A DNA stretch of 48,696 bases from the NCBI RefSeq assembly GCF_902706035.1, contig NZ_CACSJA010000038.1:1-48696 (forward strand), in the 5' to 3' direction. Below are positions 40,273 through 48,696 of this stretch, one piece after another. Numbering within the stretch: the first letter of the stretch is position 1; each line of letters starts with the position of its first letter. Under the pieces are notes generated by a model. It was not told where the DNA came from. It did not search any database and was given only the letters and a program-made list of their open reading frames with translations. Both the position numbers and the translations under genes were made by a program. The DNA is from Pantoea sp. 18069. Lineage in GTDB: Bacteria; Pseudomonadota; Gammaproteobacteria; Burkholderiales; Burkholderiaceae_C.

Positions 40273-40405
40273 AATTTCTTTCAGAAATGTTGGGGTGTTT
40301 TTGCATCTCGCGTGACATGCAGGAAGAGTACGGCGCAGTGCCGTGTTTGCGCGGCAGCCTGCCGTCGTTTTCTCCCTTCTTTCCGGCCCCAGGCCCTTGA
40401 GCACC

Positions 40406-42817
40406 ATGGCATATTCTCCGTCGCCCGCTTTTTCACGTTCGTTCGAGCCTGGCCATCGTCCGTCGGCTCCGGCATGGGCCTGCCGCAGCCTGCTGGCGCT
40501 GGCCTGCGCGGGGCTGACCGCCCCGGCGTGGGCGCAGACGCCGGACACGGCCGTCAGCGCCGCTGCGGCGCGCAGCTACCAGATTCCGGCCGGGCCGCTC
40601 GAGGATGCGCTCAATCGCTTCGGCCGCGCTTCGGGCGCGCTGCTGTCCTTCACCCAGGACCAGGTGCAGGGGCTGCGCAGCCCGGGCCTCGAAGGGCGAT
40701 TCGAATCGCGTGAAGCCCTGCAGCGCCTGCTGGTCGGCACCGGCCTGGCGCTGTACCAGACGCCGCAGGGCGGCTTCACGCTGCGCAAGGCACCCGCGCC
40801 CGCTGCTGCGGCGCCGGGCGATGTCGCGCTGTCGACGGTGACCGTGACTTCGCAGAGGGACAGCGCGGTGCAGCACTATGTGGGCAATGAACGCAGCGCA
40901 AGCAGCAAGCTGGGCAGCGCGCTGCGCGAGACGCCGCGCTCGATTTCCATCGTCACGCAGGAGCAGTTGAAGAATCAGGCGCCGAAAAGCATAGAGCAGG
41001 CGCTGTCGTACACCGCCGGCGTGACCACCGAAGTGACGGGCGCCGATGTACGCATGACGGGCGCGATGATCCGCGGCTTCAGCGACGGCAGTTCGTATTA
41101 CAAGGACGGGCTGCGCCTGTTCGCGGCTGGCAGCTATGGCTCGTGGAACGACGAGATCGACGAACTCGAGAGCATCGAAGTGGTCAAGGGCCCGGCCTCG
41201 GTGCTGTTCGGCCAGGGCCGGCCCGGCGGCGTGATCAATGTGCTGTCCAAGCGTCCGAGCGCCGACCATGTCAACAGCGTTGGTCTGTCCCTGGGACGTT
41301 ACGACCGCGTGCAGGCCACGGCCGATCTGGGCGGCACGCTGGACGACGACGGCCGGCTGCTGTACCGGCTCAATCTCAAGGCCCGCGACAGCGACGGCCG
41401 CACCGTGGGCTCGCGCGACGACCGCATCGCCATCGCTCCGTCGCTGCGCTGGAAGCTCGGCGACCAGACCCAGCTGACGCTGCTGGCCAATTACTCCGAG
41501 GAACGCGGCAGCCCCAAGTCCTGGTGGCCCAGCCTGTTCAGCTACCCACAGATCAAGGACCTGCCCGCGCGCCTCACGGCGGGCGACCCGAGCTTCGACC
41601 GCTTCAACCGCGATACGCGCTCGCTGGGCTATGAGTTCTCGCACCAGACCGACGGCGGCTGGCTGCTGACGCAGAACCTGCGCTACTCGACGATAGACAT
41701 CGATTACCGCCATATCTATGCGATGGATGTGCTGGCCGACGGCCGTAGCGTCACGCGCGCCAATCTGGCGCAGCAGACCCGGGGCCGGACGCTGACCGTC
41801 GACAGCCGCGTGCAGAAGGACCTCGAGTGGGGCGCGCTGCAGCACAAGCTGGTGCTGGGGCTGGACCACGTCAAGTACCGCGAGAGCGGTGGACTGGGCT
41901 TTGGCTGGGATGTGCCGAATCTGGACCTGCAGGCACCGGTCTATGGCCAGTCCATCGCCGCGCCCGAACTCGAGGACAGCTCCAGCAGTCTGCGCCAGAC
42001 CGGCGTCTATGCGCTCAACCAGCTCAAATGGGACCGCTGGGTGGCCAATCTGAGCCTGCGCCACGACAAGGCGCATACCACGCAGTTGAGCACGACCCAG
42101 CCGTACATGGATGACAGCGCGACGACCGGCAGCGCCGGGCTGCTCTATCAGTTCGACAATGGCCTGGCGCCCTATGCGAGCTACGCGACTTCGTTCGATC
42201 CGGTCACGGGCCTGCAGTTCGACGGCAGCACTTTCAAGCCGCGCCGTGGCAAGCAGTATGAAGTCGGCGTCAAGTACCAGCCCGCGGGCAGCACGACGCT
42301 GCTGACCGCATCGCTGTTCGACCTGACGCAGACGAATGTCAGCACCCAGGATCCAGACCACCCGCGTTTCAGTGTGCAGACCGGCGAAGTGCGCTCTACC
42401 GGCATCGAGCTCGAAGGGCGGTTTGCGCTGACACGCGAAGTGGGCGCGCTCGCCAGCTTCACCTACACCGACCCGCGCACCACGCAAAGCACCCGTCCCG
42501 CGGAAATCGGCCGCCAGACGCTGCTGACGTCCAAGCGCCTGGTGAGCCTGTGGCTTGACTACCGCCCGCGCCAGGCGCCGGGTCTGATGGTCGCCGGCGG
42601 TCTGCGCTACAAGAGCGCATCGCCCTACAACGTCGCGGCCGACGGCCGACTCAACAGCAGCCCGGGCGTGACGCTGGCCGATCTGGCCGTCGCCTACCAG
42701 ACCCCGCGCTACCGCGTCGCGCTCAATGTGAACAATCTGTTCGACAAGAAGTACTTCGCCGGCATCTTCCGCGGCGTGGACCGCGAAGCCACGCTGAGCT
42801 TCAACTACTACTGGTGA
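40406..42817 (+). CDS. TonB-dependent siderophore receptor with STN signalling domain
   Basis: The 803-residue outer-membrane receptor has a signal peptide ending near PAWAQ. An STN domain spans about residues 50-125 (YQIPAGPLEDALNRFGRASG, RLLVGTGLALYQTPQGGFTL), which contacts FecR. The plug follows (SALRETPRSISIVTQEQL, IEVVKGPASVLFGQGRPGG). The 22-strand barrel ends in LSFNYYW with the expected terminal aromatic residue. It resembles the FhuA/FpvA/FoxA group by GSALRETPRSISIV; the siderophore is unknown. It lies 133 bases after fecR and completes an iron-responsive cell-surface signalling system. Confidence 0.92.
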   Translation: MAYSPSPAFSRSFEPGHRPSAPAWACRSLLALACAGLTAPAWAQTPDTAVSAAAARSYQIPAGPLEDALNRFGRASGALLSFTQDQVQGLRSPGLEGRFESREALQRLLVGTGLALYQTPQGGFTLRKAPAPAAAAPGDVALSTVTVTSQRDSAVQHYVGNERSASSKLGSALRETPRSISIVTQEQLKNQAPKSIEQALSYTAGVTTEVTGADVRMTGAMIRGFSDGSSYYKDGLRLFAAGSYGSWNDEIDELESIEVVKGPASVLFGQGRPGGVINVLSKRPSADHVNSVGLSLGRYDRVQATADLGGTLDDDGRLLYRLNLKARDSDGRTVGSRDDRIAIAPSLRWKLGDQTQLTLLANYSEERGSPKSWWPSLFSYPQIKDLPARLTAGDPSFDRFNRDTRSLGYEFSHQTDGGWLLTQNLRYSTIDIDYRHIYAMDVLADGRSVTRANLAQQTRGRTLTVDSRVQKDLEWGALQHKLVLGLDHVKYRESGGLGFGWDVPNLDLQAPVYGQSIAAPELEDSSSSLRQTGVYALNQLKWDRWVANLSLRHDKAHTTQLSTTQPYMDDSATTGSAGLLYQFDNGLAPYASYATSFDPVTGLQFDGSTFKPRRGKQYEVGVKYQPAGSTTLLTASLFDLTQTNVSTQDPDHPRFSVQTGEVRSTGIELEGRFALTREVGALASFTYTDPRTTQSTRPAEIGRQTLLTSKRLVSLWLDYRPRQAPGLMVAGGLRYKSASPYNVAADGRLNSSPGVTLADLAVAYQTPRYRVALNVNNLFDKKYFAGIFRGVDREATLSFNYYW

Positions 42818-42830
42818 GCCCGGGCGCGCG

Positions 42831-43004
42831 TCAGGCGCGCTCCATCCAGTCCGACAGCGCGTCGGCATGTTCCTGCTCCTGCTCCAGGATCTGTTCGATC
42901 TCGGCTTCGGGCGTCACCGCGCCCTGGTCCAGGCTTTGCCTGGCGGCTTCGAGTCGGTGGTTGTCCAGGGTGAACTGATGCGGTTTTAGCGCGTTATTGC
43001 GCAT
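42831..43004 (-). CDS. Small hypothetical protein, 57 residues
   Basis: A short, acidic, coiled-coil-prone protein: LDNHRLEAARQSLDQG then PEAEIEQILEQEQEHADAL. The ATG at 43004 follows GAGGTCTGCA, a usable ribosome site. Its composition (Glu, Gln and Leu-rich, few Arg/Pro) differs from the non-coding frames around it, which supports it being a real gene. It converges on the TonB receptor gene, 13 bases away. Function unknown. Confidence 0.5.
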   Translation of the reverse strand: MRNNALKPHQFTLDNHRLEAARQSLDQGAVTPEAEIEQILEQEQEHADALSDWMERA

Positions 43005-43514
43005 TGCAGACCTCGTGGGGTGGGAAAGAAATCTCCGGCGCGTGGGCACGCCAGAGCTTCCCACCGTAAGCACGACCCGCCGTGGCGGTGCCGCAGCGGA
43101 GCTTGTGTTGGCATGGGCGCTTGCCGGGAGCACGCGATGACCTGCAGGCCAAAATTCCTAGGACATACCCTTGATTACATGCCATGCGCGCCTGCCGTCG
43201 CATCGGTTTTTGGCGCATTTTCCGCGCTGTTCGCGCTTGCGGGTGCATGCCTTCGTGCAGATTTTGGCGCGGCCCTGGCGCTGAAAAAAAAGTGAGCGCA
43301 GCCCAAAGCCAGCGCGCGCATTCCTGGGTTTTCTGGCGCTTGCAAATGGGCGTTGGCCGCAGCGCCTCCCGACTAGCTTTCCCTCCATTGACGCATTGCA
43401 TTTTGCATTCTTGTGCTGTGTGAGTTTGTATATATACAAATTAAAGACGTATTTGACAAAAGTAGCCCACGGGAGAAAACTGCATTCAACCCCTTACTGA
43501 CGTTGGATGCCGCC
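43005..43514. other. Long intergenic stretch before the CoA-ligase operon
   Basis: About 500 bases with no convincing gene on either strand. It contains AT-richer patches, an A-run (43284-43291) and, near its right end, the palindrome TTTGTATATATACAAA. This region should carry the promoter and operator of the acyl-CoA ligase operon, since the nearby gene on the other side is only a small convergent-facing one. Confidence 0.5.
43425..43440. promoter_or_regulatory. Palindromic operator candidate for the CoA-ligase operon
   Basis: TTTGTATATATACAAA is a perfect 16-bp palindrome 74 bases upstream of the ligase start. Its TTGTATA...TATACAA form resembles sites bound by GntR-family catabolic repressors (recalled). 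No GntR gene is in the window. Confidence 0.5.
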
Positions 43515-45173
43515 ATGAAATCACTGACCGACTACCAGAGCTACGCCGATGCGCAAATGCAGTTTTCCCCCGAACGGCTCTGGGATCTGTTCGACGGAAA
43601 CCGCGAGTCGCTGAACATCGCCCACGAGTGCGTAGACCGCCATGCGGCGTCGGGGCGCGACGCGCTGATCGTGGTCCAGGCCCAGGGCGGCGAAGAAGTC
43701 ATCAGCTTTGCCCAGCTGGCCGAAGACTCCTCGCGCCTTGCGCACTGGCTCGAAGCCCAGGGCATAGCGGCCGGCAACCGGGTGGCGATCATGCTCGAGC
43801 CGTCGCGGGCTTTCTATACGGCGATGTTCGGCGTGATCAAGCGCGGCGCGATCGCCGTGCCGCTGTTCACGCTGTTCGGCCCCGACGGCATACGGCTGCG
43901 CGTGCAGGACTGCCAGCCGGCGCTCTTGATCACCAATGCCGAAAAGGAAGAAGCCGCGCGTTTTTCCGGCCACCCGCCGGTGCAGGTGTTCAGCGCGGCG
44001 TTCGCCGAAACGCTCAAAAGTTTCCCCACGCGCTACCAGAGCCAATCGAAGGCTTCGGACCTGGCGGTGTTCCAGTACACCTCGGGCACGACGCGCGAGC
44101 TGCCCGAAGCCGTCAGGCATTCGCACAAGGCGCTGGTGACGCTGATGGTCGCGGCGCTGTATGGCACGGGCATTCGCCCGGGCGACCGCTACTTCTGCCC
44201 GTCATCGCCGGCCTGGGGCCATGGCCTGTGGCATGGCACGCTCGCGCCGCTGGCGCTGGGCCTGACGGTGGGCGCGTACAGCGGCCGCTTCAACGCCGAG
44301 CGCCTGCTGCAGGGCCTGGCCGAACACCGCTTCACCAATATGTCGGCCGCGGCCACGCACTACCGGATGATGAAGAACTGCGGCAAGGCCGGCGACTACC
44401 GCTTCGCGCTCGAGAAGCTGTCGTTCACCGGCGAGCCCATAGACGACGACACCGCCGATTTCGTGCGCGCCACGTTCGGCCTGGAAGTCTGCAGCATGTA
44501 TGGCACGACCGAGATCGGCGTGGTGCTGGCCAGCTACCCCGGCGCGAGGGACTTCCCGGTCAAGAAGGGTGCGCTCGGCAAGGCCGTTCCCGGCACCGAA
44601 GTGCAGGTGCAGGGCGACGACGGCAAGCCCTGCGCGCCCGGCGTCACGGGCCAGCTGATGGTGCTGCGCCGCGGCCAGTGGGTGCCGACCAAGGACCTGG
44701 GCCGCATCGACGCCGACGGCTACTTCTTCCACGGCGGCCGCGCCGACGACGTGATCATCTCGGCGGGCTGGACCATGAGTGCCGTCGAGATAGAGAACGT
44801 GGTCCTGATGCATCCCGATGCGCTCGAGGCCGCGGTGATAGGCGTGCCCGATGCGCTGCGCGGCCAGGTCGTCAAGGCCTTCATCGTGAGTTCGCGCCCG
44901 GCGTCGGACATCGATGCCTTCACCAGCGAAATCCAGGAGCTGGTCAAGACCAAGCTCAGCCAGCACGAATACCCGCGCCATGTCGCCATCGTCGACGAGC
45001 TGCCCAAGACGCCGGCCGGCAAGGTGCACCGCAAGGTGCTGCGCGAGCGCGAGCTGGCCGCGGCGGGTATCCAGCCATCGCCCGTCACCGTTCGCCCTGC
45101 GCCTGCCGAGGGGCAGAGCGCCGCCACCGTTCGCCCTGCGCCTGTCGAAGGGCAGTGCATCACGGGCGGCTGA
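43515..45173 (+). CDS. Acyl/aryl-CoA synthetase (AMP-forming)
   Basis: The 552-residue adenylate-forming ligase is of the medium-chain acyl/benzoate-CoA type. ATP motifs are VFQYTSGTTRELPEAV (P-loop), SMYGTTEIGVV (A5) and KDLGRIDADGYFFHGGRADD (A7/A8). The catalytic lysine lies in LPKTPAGKVHRKVLRE (A10). ISAGWTMSAVEIENVV is normal. After the catalytic domain, residues about 525-547 are a repeat-derived tail, PVTVRPAPAEGQSAATVRPA and onward, encoded by two copies of an interspersed repeat. The start MKSLTDYQSY has only a weak ribosome site. It activates the acid that this operon degrades. Confidence 0.9.
   Translation: MKSLTDYQSYADAQMQFSPERLWDLFDGNRESLNIAHECVDRHAASGRDALIVVQAQGGEEVISFAQLAEDSSRLAHWLEAQGIAAGNRVAIMLEPSRAFYTAMFGVIKRGAIAVPLFTLFGPDGIRLRVQDCQPALLITNAEKEEAARFSGHPPVQVFSAAFAETLKSFPTRYQSQSKASDLAVFQYTSGTTRELPEAVRHSHKALVTLMVAALYGTGIRPGDRYFCPSSPAWGHGLWHGTLAPLALGLTVGAYSGRFNAERLLQGLAEHRFTNMSAAATHYRMMKNCGKAGDYRFALEKLSFTGEPIDDDTADFVRATFGLEVCSMYGTTEIGVVLASYPGARDFPVKKGALGKAVPGTEVQVQGDDGKPCAPGVTGQLMVLRRGQWVPTKDLGRIDADGYFFHGGRADDVIISAGWTMSAVEIENVVLMHPDALEAAVIGVPDALRGQVVKAFIVSSRPASDIDAFTSEIQELVKTKLSQHEYPRHVAIVDELPKTPAGKVHRKVLRERELAAAGIQPSPVTVRPAPAEGQSAATVRPAPVEGQCITGG
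45087..45155. repeat. Tandem interspersed repeats inside the CoA-ligase gene
   Basis: Two 30-base units (45087-45116 and 45126-45155) of the form ACCGTTCGCCCTGCGCCTG plus a GGGGCAG or AGGGCAG end recur with a 39-base period, 28 of 30 positions identical. They match a family of CCGTTCGCCCTGAGCCTGTCGAAGGGC-like elements common between genes in many proteobacteria (recalled). Here they are translated in frame as repeated TVRPAP(A/V)EGQ. Confidence 0.75.
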
Positions 45174-45238
45174 CACAGCGCACCCCGGTTCCGCCATTCC
45201 CCCATCCCCTTTTCGTTTCTCAACCAGGAGTAGTCACC

Positions 45239-46381
45239 ATGGATATGAAAGCCCAGCGCAATTTCCCCAAGATCACCGAAAGCGGCCTCGACGAGCTGCG
45301 CCAGCGCATAGGCGTCAAGATCGGCCACACCGTCGAGCCCTGGTGCCATGAGGCTACGCGCGACAACATCCGCCATTACGCCCACGGCATAGGCGACGAC
45401 AACCCGCTGTGGTGCGACCCCGACTACGCGGCCAAGTCGCACTACGGCGGCATCGTCGCCCTGCCCAGCTTCCTGTTCTCGACCAGTCGCATCGTCTCTG
45501 GCTATGTCGGCGGCCTGCCGGGGGTGCACGCGATGTGGTCGGGCGCCGACTGGACCTGGCACAAGCCCGTGCGGCGCAACGATGAAATCCGCACCGAGGC
45601 CTACTTGAAGGACCTGGTCGAGAAGCAGACCGGTTTCGCCGGCCGCGCCGTGCAGCAGATCTACCACGTCGACTTCTTCAACCAGGACGGCGACAAGGTG
45701 GCCGAGGCCGACAGCTGGTGCTTTCGCACCGAGCGCGACCATGCGCGTGAAGTCGGCACCAAGTACGATGCGGCGCGCGAACGCGGCCAGCGCAGCTATA
45801 CCGACGAGGAGCTGGCCGCGGCCTTCGATCTGTACCGCAAGGAAGAAGTGCGCGGTGCCGTGCCGCGCTACTGGGAAGATGTGAAGGAAGGCGAGGCGCT
45901 GCCGACCATGTTCAAGGGCCCGATGACCGTGACCGGCTTCATCGCCTACGCCCAGGGCTGGGGCGGCCTCTATATCCGCGCGAACAAGCTGGCGTGGAAA
46001 CTCATCGATGCGCACCCGGGCGTGGGCATCAAGAACCGCTTCGGCATTCCCGACGTGCCGGAGCGTGTGCACTGGGAAGAGGACTTCGCGCTGGAAGTCG
46101 GCGCGCCCGGTGCCTATGACTATGGTCCGGAGCGCACCTCGTGGCTCACCCACCACCTCACCAACTGGATGGGCGACACCGGCTTCCTGCACAAGGCCAA
46201 CTGCAAGGTCCGCCGCCACAATCCCGAAGGCGACATGGTGTTCATCACCGGCAAGGTGGTGCGCAAGTTCGTCGAGGACGGCAAGCACATGGTCGAGATC
46301 GAGCAGATCGCGCACAACCAGGACAACGAGCTGTCCGTGGTCGGTGGCGGCGTCGTGGTCCTGCCCAGCCGCGGAGCCTGA
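45239..46381 (+). CDS. MaoC/FAS1-like double-hotdog dehydratase family protein
   Basis: The 380-residue protein has two hotdog halves. The N-terminal half has a hydratase-2-like segment GDDNPLWCDPDYAAKSHYGG, and the C-terminal half includes EGEALPTMFKGPMTVTGFI and WLTHHLTNWMGDTGFLHKAN. In standard hydratase 2 motifs a His follows the Asn-Pro; here Trp occupies that area, so catalytic details may differ. The start follows CAGGAGTAGTCACC. Between a CoA ligase and a CoA-transferase it probably hydrates or dehydrates a CoA thioester. Confidence 0.85.
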   Translation: MDMKAQRNFPKITESGLDELRQRIGVKIGHTVEPWCHEATRDNIRHYAHGIGDDNPLWCDPDYAAKSHYGGIVALPSFLFSTSRIVSGYVGGLPGVHAMWSGADWTWHKPVRRNDEIRTEAYLKDLVEKQTGFAGRAVQQIYHVDFFNQDGDKVAEADSWCFRTERDHAREVGTKYDAARERGQRSYTDEELAAAFDLYRKEEVRGAVPRYWEDVKEGEALPTMFKGPMTVTGFIAYAQGWGGLYIRANKLAWKLIDAHPGVGIKNRFGIPDVPERVHWEEDFALEVGAPGAYDYGPERTSWLTHHLTNWMGDTGFLHKANCKVRRHNPEGDMVFITGKVVRKFVEDGKHMVEIEQIAHNQDNELSVVGGGVVVLPSRGA

Positions 46382-46384
46382 GCC

Positions 46385-47623
46385 ATGGGACGCGCAGGTG
46401 CCTTGCAGGGGCTGAAGGTCGTCGACCTGACCAGGGTCCTGGCCGGGCCCCTGTGTACCCAGATCCTCGCCGACCATGGCGCCGAGGTGACCAAGGTCGA
46501 GCCGCCCGCGGGCGACGAGACCCGCAGGCTGGGGCCGCCGTATACGGCCAGCCAGCAGGCCGCCTACTACTCGGCGCTCAACCGCGGCAAGCAGTCGATC
46601 AGCCTGGACCTGTCCACGCCCGACGGCCAACAGGTGCTGCATGGCCTGCTGGCCCATGCCGACGTGCTGGTCGAGAACTTCGTGCCCGGCACGCTGGAGC
46701 GCTGGGGCCTGGGCTATGAAGACGTGCTGGCCGCGCGCTACCCGCGGCTGGTGCTGTGCAGCATCAGCGGTTTCGGCGCCGATGGGCCGCTGGGCGGCCT
46801 GCCGGGCTACGACGCCGTGCTGCAGGCGGCCTGCGGCATCATGAGCATCAACGGCAGCGCGGGCGACGGAGCGACCAAGGTCGGCATTCCCGTGGTCGAC
46901 CACCTCACGGGCTATGTCGCGCTCTCGGGCATTCTGATGGCACTGCAGGCGCGCGCACGCGACGGCCTGGGCCAGCGCGTCGAAGCCACGCTCTACGACA
47001 CCGCGATCAGCCTGCTGCTGCCGCATGGCGCGAACTGGCTGTGTTCGGGCGAAGTGCCGGCGCCGCTGGGCAGCGCCCACCCGAACATCGTGCCGTATGA
47101 CAAGTTCCGCGCGGCCGACGGCGAGCTGTTCATCGGCATTCTGAACGACGCGCAGTTCGGGCGCTTTTGCTGTGCCATCGGCGTGCCCGGGCTCGCGGCC
47201 GACCCGCGCTTTGTCGACAACGCGCAACGGCTGGGTCACCGTGCAGCACTGTACGCGGCCATCGAGGCGGCAATCTGCACGCAGCCCGCGCAGGCCTGGG
47301 CCGACACCTTGATGGCGGTCGGCGTGCCGGCCGCGGCCGTCAACAGCGTCGCGGCCGCATTGAACCATCCGCACACCGTGCACCGGCAGATGCTGGTGCA
47401 GCGCGGCGACTACACCGGCATTCGCTCGCCGGTGCGGCTCATGGGCACGCCCGCGGTACCAGGCGCGGCGCCGCCCGATCTGGACCAGGACCGCGCCGCG
47501 ATCCTGGCGCGCAGCTGGCAAGGCCAGGCCATGGAAAACGCCAGGGTTGCGGGTTTGGCACAGGCGCCAGCCCCGGGTCTGGCGATCAGAATGCAGGAGG
47601 GCAATACCATCACCCAACACTGA
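46385..47623 (+). CDS. CaiB/BaiF-family (class III) CoA-transferase
   Basis: The 412-residue enzyme opens LQGLKVVDLTRVLAGPLCTQ followed by GAEVTKVEPPAGDETR. ALNRGKQSISLDLSTPDG is family typical. The catalytic Asp lies in GIPVVDHLTGYVALSGILMAL, and YDAVLQAACGIMSI precedes it. It transfers CoA between organic acids. The start ATG is three bases after the dehydratase stop, so translation is coupled. It may recycle CoA from the product to the incoming acid. Confidence 0.92.
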   Translation: MGRAGALQGLKVVDLTRVLAGPLCTQILADHGAEVTKVEPPAGDETRRLGPPYTASQQAAYYSALNRGKQSISLDLSTPDGQQVLHGLLAHADVLVENFVPGTLERWGLGYEDVLAARYPRLVLCSISGFGADGPLGGLPGYDAVLQAACGIMSINGSAGDGATKVGIPVVDHLTGYVALSGILMALQARARDGLGQRVEATLYDTAISLLLPHGANWLCSGEVPAPLGSAHPNIVPYDKFRAADGELFIGILNDAQFGRFCCAIGVPGLAADPRFVDNAQRLGHRAALYAAIEAAICTQPAQAWADTLMAVGVPAAAVNSVAAALNHPHTVHRQMLVQRGDYTGIRSPVRLMGTPAVPGAAPPDLDQDRAAILARSWQGQAMENARVAGLAQAPAPGLAIRMQEGNTITQH

Positions 47624-47721
47624 TCCACAGAAGAAAAGCCGCTACCCAGGGCCGCAGCTCCCGCGCAGCGGGCGCGCGGACCCCGGGTAGGAAAAACAGT
47701 TGGCATCACAAGGAGACAGAC

Positions 47722-48684
47722 ATGAAATTCATAGCACTGGGATTGGCCGCCGTCATGGGCCTTGCGGGTTCCGCCGCGCTGCACGCGCAGACCTATCCAT
47801 CGAAGCCGATCAGGATCATCGTCGCCTACCCCGCGGGCCAGGGCACCGACATCGCCACGCGTTATCTTGCCGACCAGATCTCGCGCGATCTGGGCCAGCC
47901 CATCATTATCGACAACCGCCCCGGCGCCGGGGGCAACGTAGGCACCGAGGCCACGGCCAAGGCCCAGCCCGATGGCTACACGCTGACCATGGGCACCAAC
48001 GCCACCCATGTGCTCAACGAGTTTCTCTACACCAAGATTCCTTTCAACGCGGGCAATGATTTCGAGCCGGTGGTGATGGTCGGCACCTTCCCCATGGTGC
48101 TGGCCGTGGCCAGCAACTCGTCGCTGACCACGGCCAAAGAGCTGGTCGACTCCGTCAAGGCCGCGCCGCGCAGCGCCGATATCGCGCTGCCCAGCACCAG
48201 TGCTCGGCTGGTGGTCGAGCTGCTCAAGGAGCGTTCGGCGGTGTCGCTGTTCGGCGTGCCCTACAAGGGCGCGAGCATTGCGATCACCGACCTGATCGGC
48301 GGCCAGCTCACGGCCATCGTCGACACGCCCACCAGCCTGCGACCGCACCTGCAGTCGGGCAAGCTGCGCGCGCTCGCGGTGACGTCCAAGCAGCCGAGTT
48401 CGCTCGTGCCCGGCGTGGCGGCTATTGCCGAGCAGGGCTATCCCGATTTCGACGTGATCGCCTGGAATGCGCTGTATGCCCCCAAGGGCACGCCGCCGCA
48501 GATCATCCACACGCTCAACGCCGCGTTCAACAAGGCGCTGCAGCGCCCCGAAACGCGCCAACGCCTGCTCGAACTCGGTTTCGAGCCGGCCGGCGGCACG
48601 TCCGAATGGCTGCAGACTTTTGGCAAGAGCGAGCGCCAGAAGTGGCAGGTGGTGATTTCGGCGGCGGGGCTGAAGGCGGATTGA
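47722..48684 (+). CDS. Bug/TctC-family receptor of the CoA-ligase operon
   Basis: The 320-residue periplasmic receptor has a signal peptide ending SAALHAQ (about residue 22). It continues TYPSKPIRIIVAYPAGQGTDI, IIIDNRPGAGGNVGTEA, and GVPYKGASIAITDLIGGQL in the second lobe. Its pocket loop has AGQGTD where others have PPGG, hinting at a different ligand. AAGGAGACAGAC precedes the start. It is the last gene of the ligase-dehydratase-transferase operon and ends 12 bases before the window edge. Confidence 0.9.
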   Translation: MKFIALGLAAVMGLAGSAALHAQTYPSKPIRIIVAYPAGQGTDIATRYLADQISRDLGQPIIIDNRPGAGGNVGTEATAKAQPDGYTLTMGTNATHVLNEFLYTKIPFNAGNDFEPVVMVGTFPMVLAVASNSSLTTAKELVDSVKAAPRSADIALPSTSARLVVELLKERSAVSLFGVPYKGASIAITDLIGGQLTAIVDTPTSLRPHLQSGKLRALAVTSKQPSSLVPGVAAIAEQGYPDFDVIAWNALYAPKGTPPQIIHTLNAAFNKALQRPETRQRLLELGFEPAGGTSEWLQTFGKSERQKWQVVISAAGLKAD

Positions 48685-48696
48685 GGGGGCGTGGAG

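Noticed and set aside
42994..43401. 135-codon minus-strand frame in the intergenic stretch
   Set aside because: Composition is rich in Arg, Cys and Pro with no ribosome site; only the 57-residue frame at 42831-43004 looks real.
44720..47620. 966-codon minus-strand frame opposite the CoA ligase, dehydratase and CoA-transferase genes
   Set aside because: It spans three clearly coding plus-strand genes and has no recognisable motif; long antisense frames are expected at this GC content.

Overview
The window is GC-rich (about 65-70% by eye). Its codon use, gene order and very high density of Bug/TctC-type tripartite tricarboxylate receptors point to a betaproteobacterium of the order Burkholderiales, probably Comamonadaceae (Comamonas/Delftia/Acidovorax/Variovorax-like). 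This is an inference from gene content; no rRNA or tRNA gene, CRISPR array, phage or intact insertion sequence was seen. The region is metabolic accessory DNA: small catabolic cassettes, each with its own LysR, IclR, TetR or MarR regulator and usually a periplasmic Bug receptor. Gene remnants lie between the cassettes.

Layout. 1-1167: a non-coding stretch with a Fur-like box and a REP-like hairpin, then a broken P-loop kinase/ATPase remnant. 1168-5239: leuD, leuC and a Bug gene (minus strand), divergent from a LysR gene, with a palindrome between them. 5313-16818: a hydantoin/cyclic-amide type cluster. A long minus-strand operon holds an SDR, dihydropyrimidinase (hydantoinase), a polar amino acid ABC transporter (SBP, ATPase, two permeases), a DapA-like aldolase/lyase and a Bug receptor. 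A LysR gene follows, and then a divergent plus-strand set of Asp/Glu/hydantoin racemase, FAD-linked 2-hydroxyacid dehydrogenase and a YghU-type glutathione transferase. The same TAACA-N3-TGTTA operator sits on both sides of the LysR gene. 16839-17619: the collapsed remains of a divergent LysR/Bug pair. 17749-20091: TetR, sulfide:quinone-reductase-like flavoprotein and DUF1641 protein behind a 30-bp perfect palindrome. 20238-26575: cold-shock/DUF1294 (frame-broken), GNAT, GGDEF remnant, MarR, two MFS exporters, a small helical protein, a DUF2520 Rossmann protein and a Bug C-terminal scrap.

26588-32147: IclR gene divergent from an aromatic ring-cleavage type operon (SDR, fumarylacetoacetase, NIPSNAP, VOC/extradiol-like protein, Bug), a terminator, then an FMN reductase. 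32190-33140: a lower-GC orphan gene whose N-terminal region resembles the WEK(I/M)xxFF translocation domain of Salmonella SifA/SspH-type type III effectors; this is the most unexpected gene here. 33315-38677: an SDR divergent from a LysR gene, then an aconitase-superfamily enzyme with the LeuD-like domain ahead of the LeuC-like domain, a Bug receptor and an RraA/HMG-aldolase-family protein. 38704-42817: a Fur box, then a FecI-type sigma factor, FecR and a TonB-dependent siderophore receptor with an STN signalling domain. 43515-48684: acyl-CoA ligase, double-hotdog dehydratase, CaiB/BaiF CoA-transferase and Bug receptor.

A shared logic recurs. A receptor captures an organic acid, a CoA ligase or transferase, hydratase or hydrolase processes it, and a local regulator reads the inducer. 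No TctA/TctB membrane subunits accompany any of the five intact Bug genes, so these receptors must work with permeases encoded elsewhere or act as sensors.
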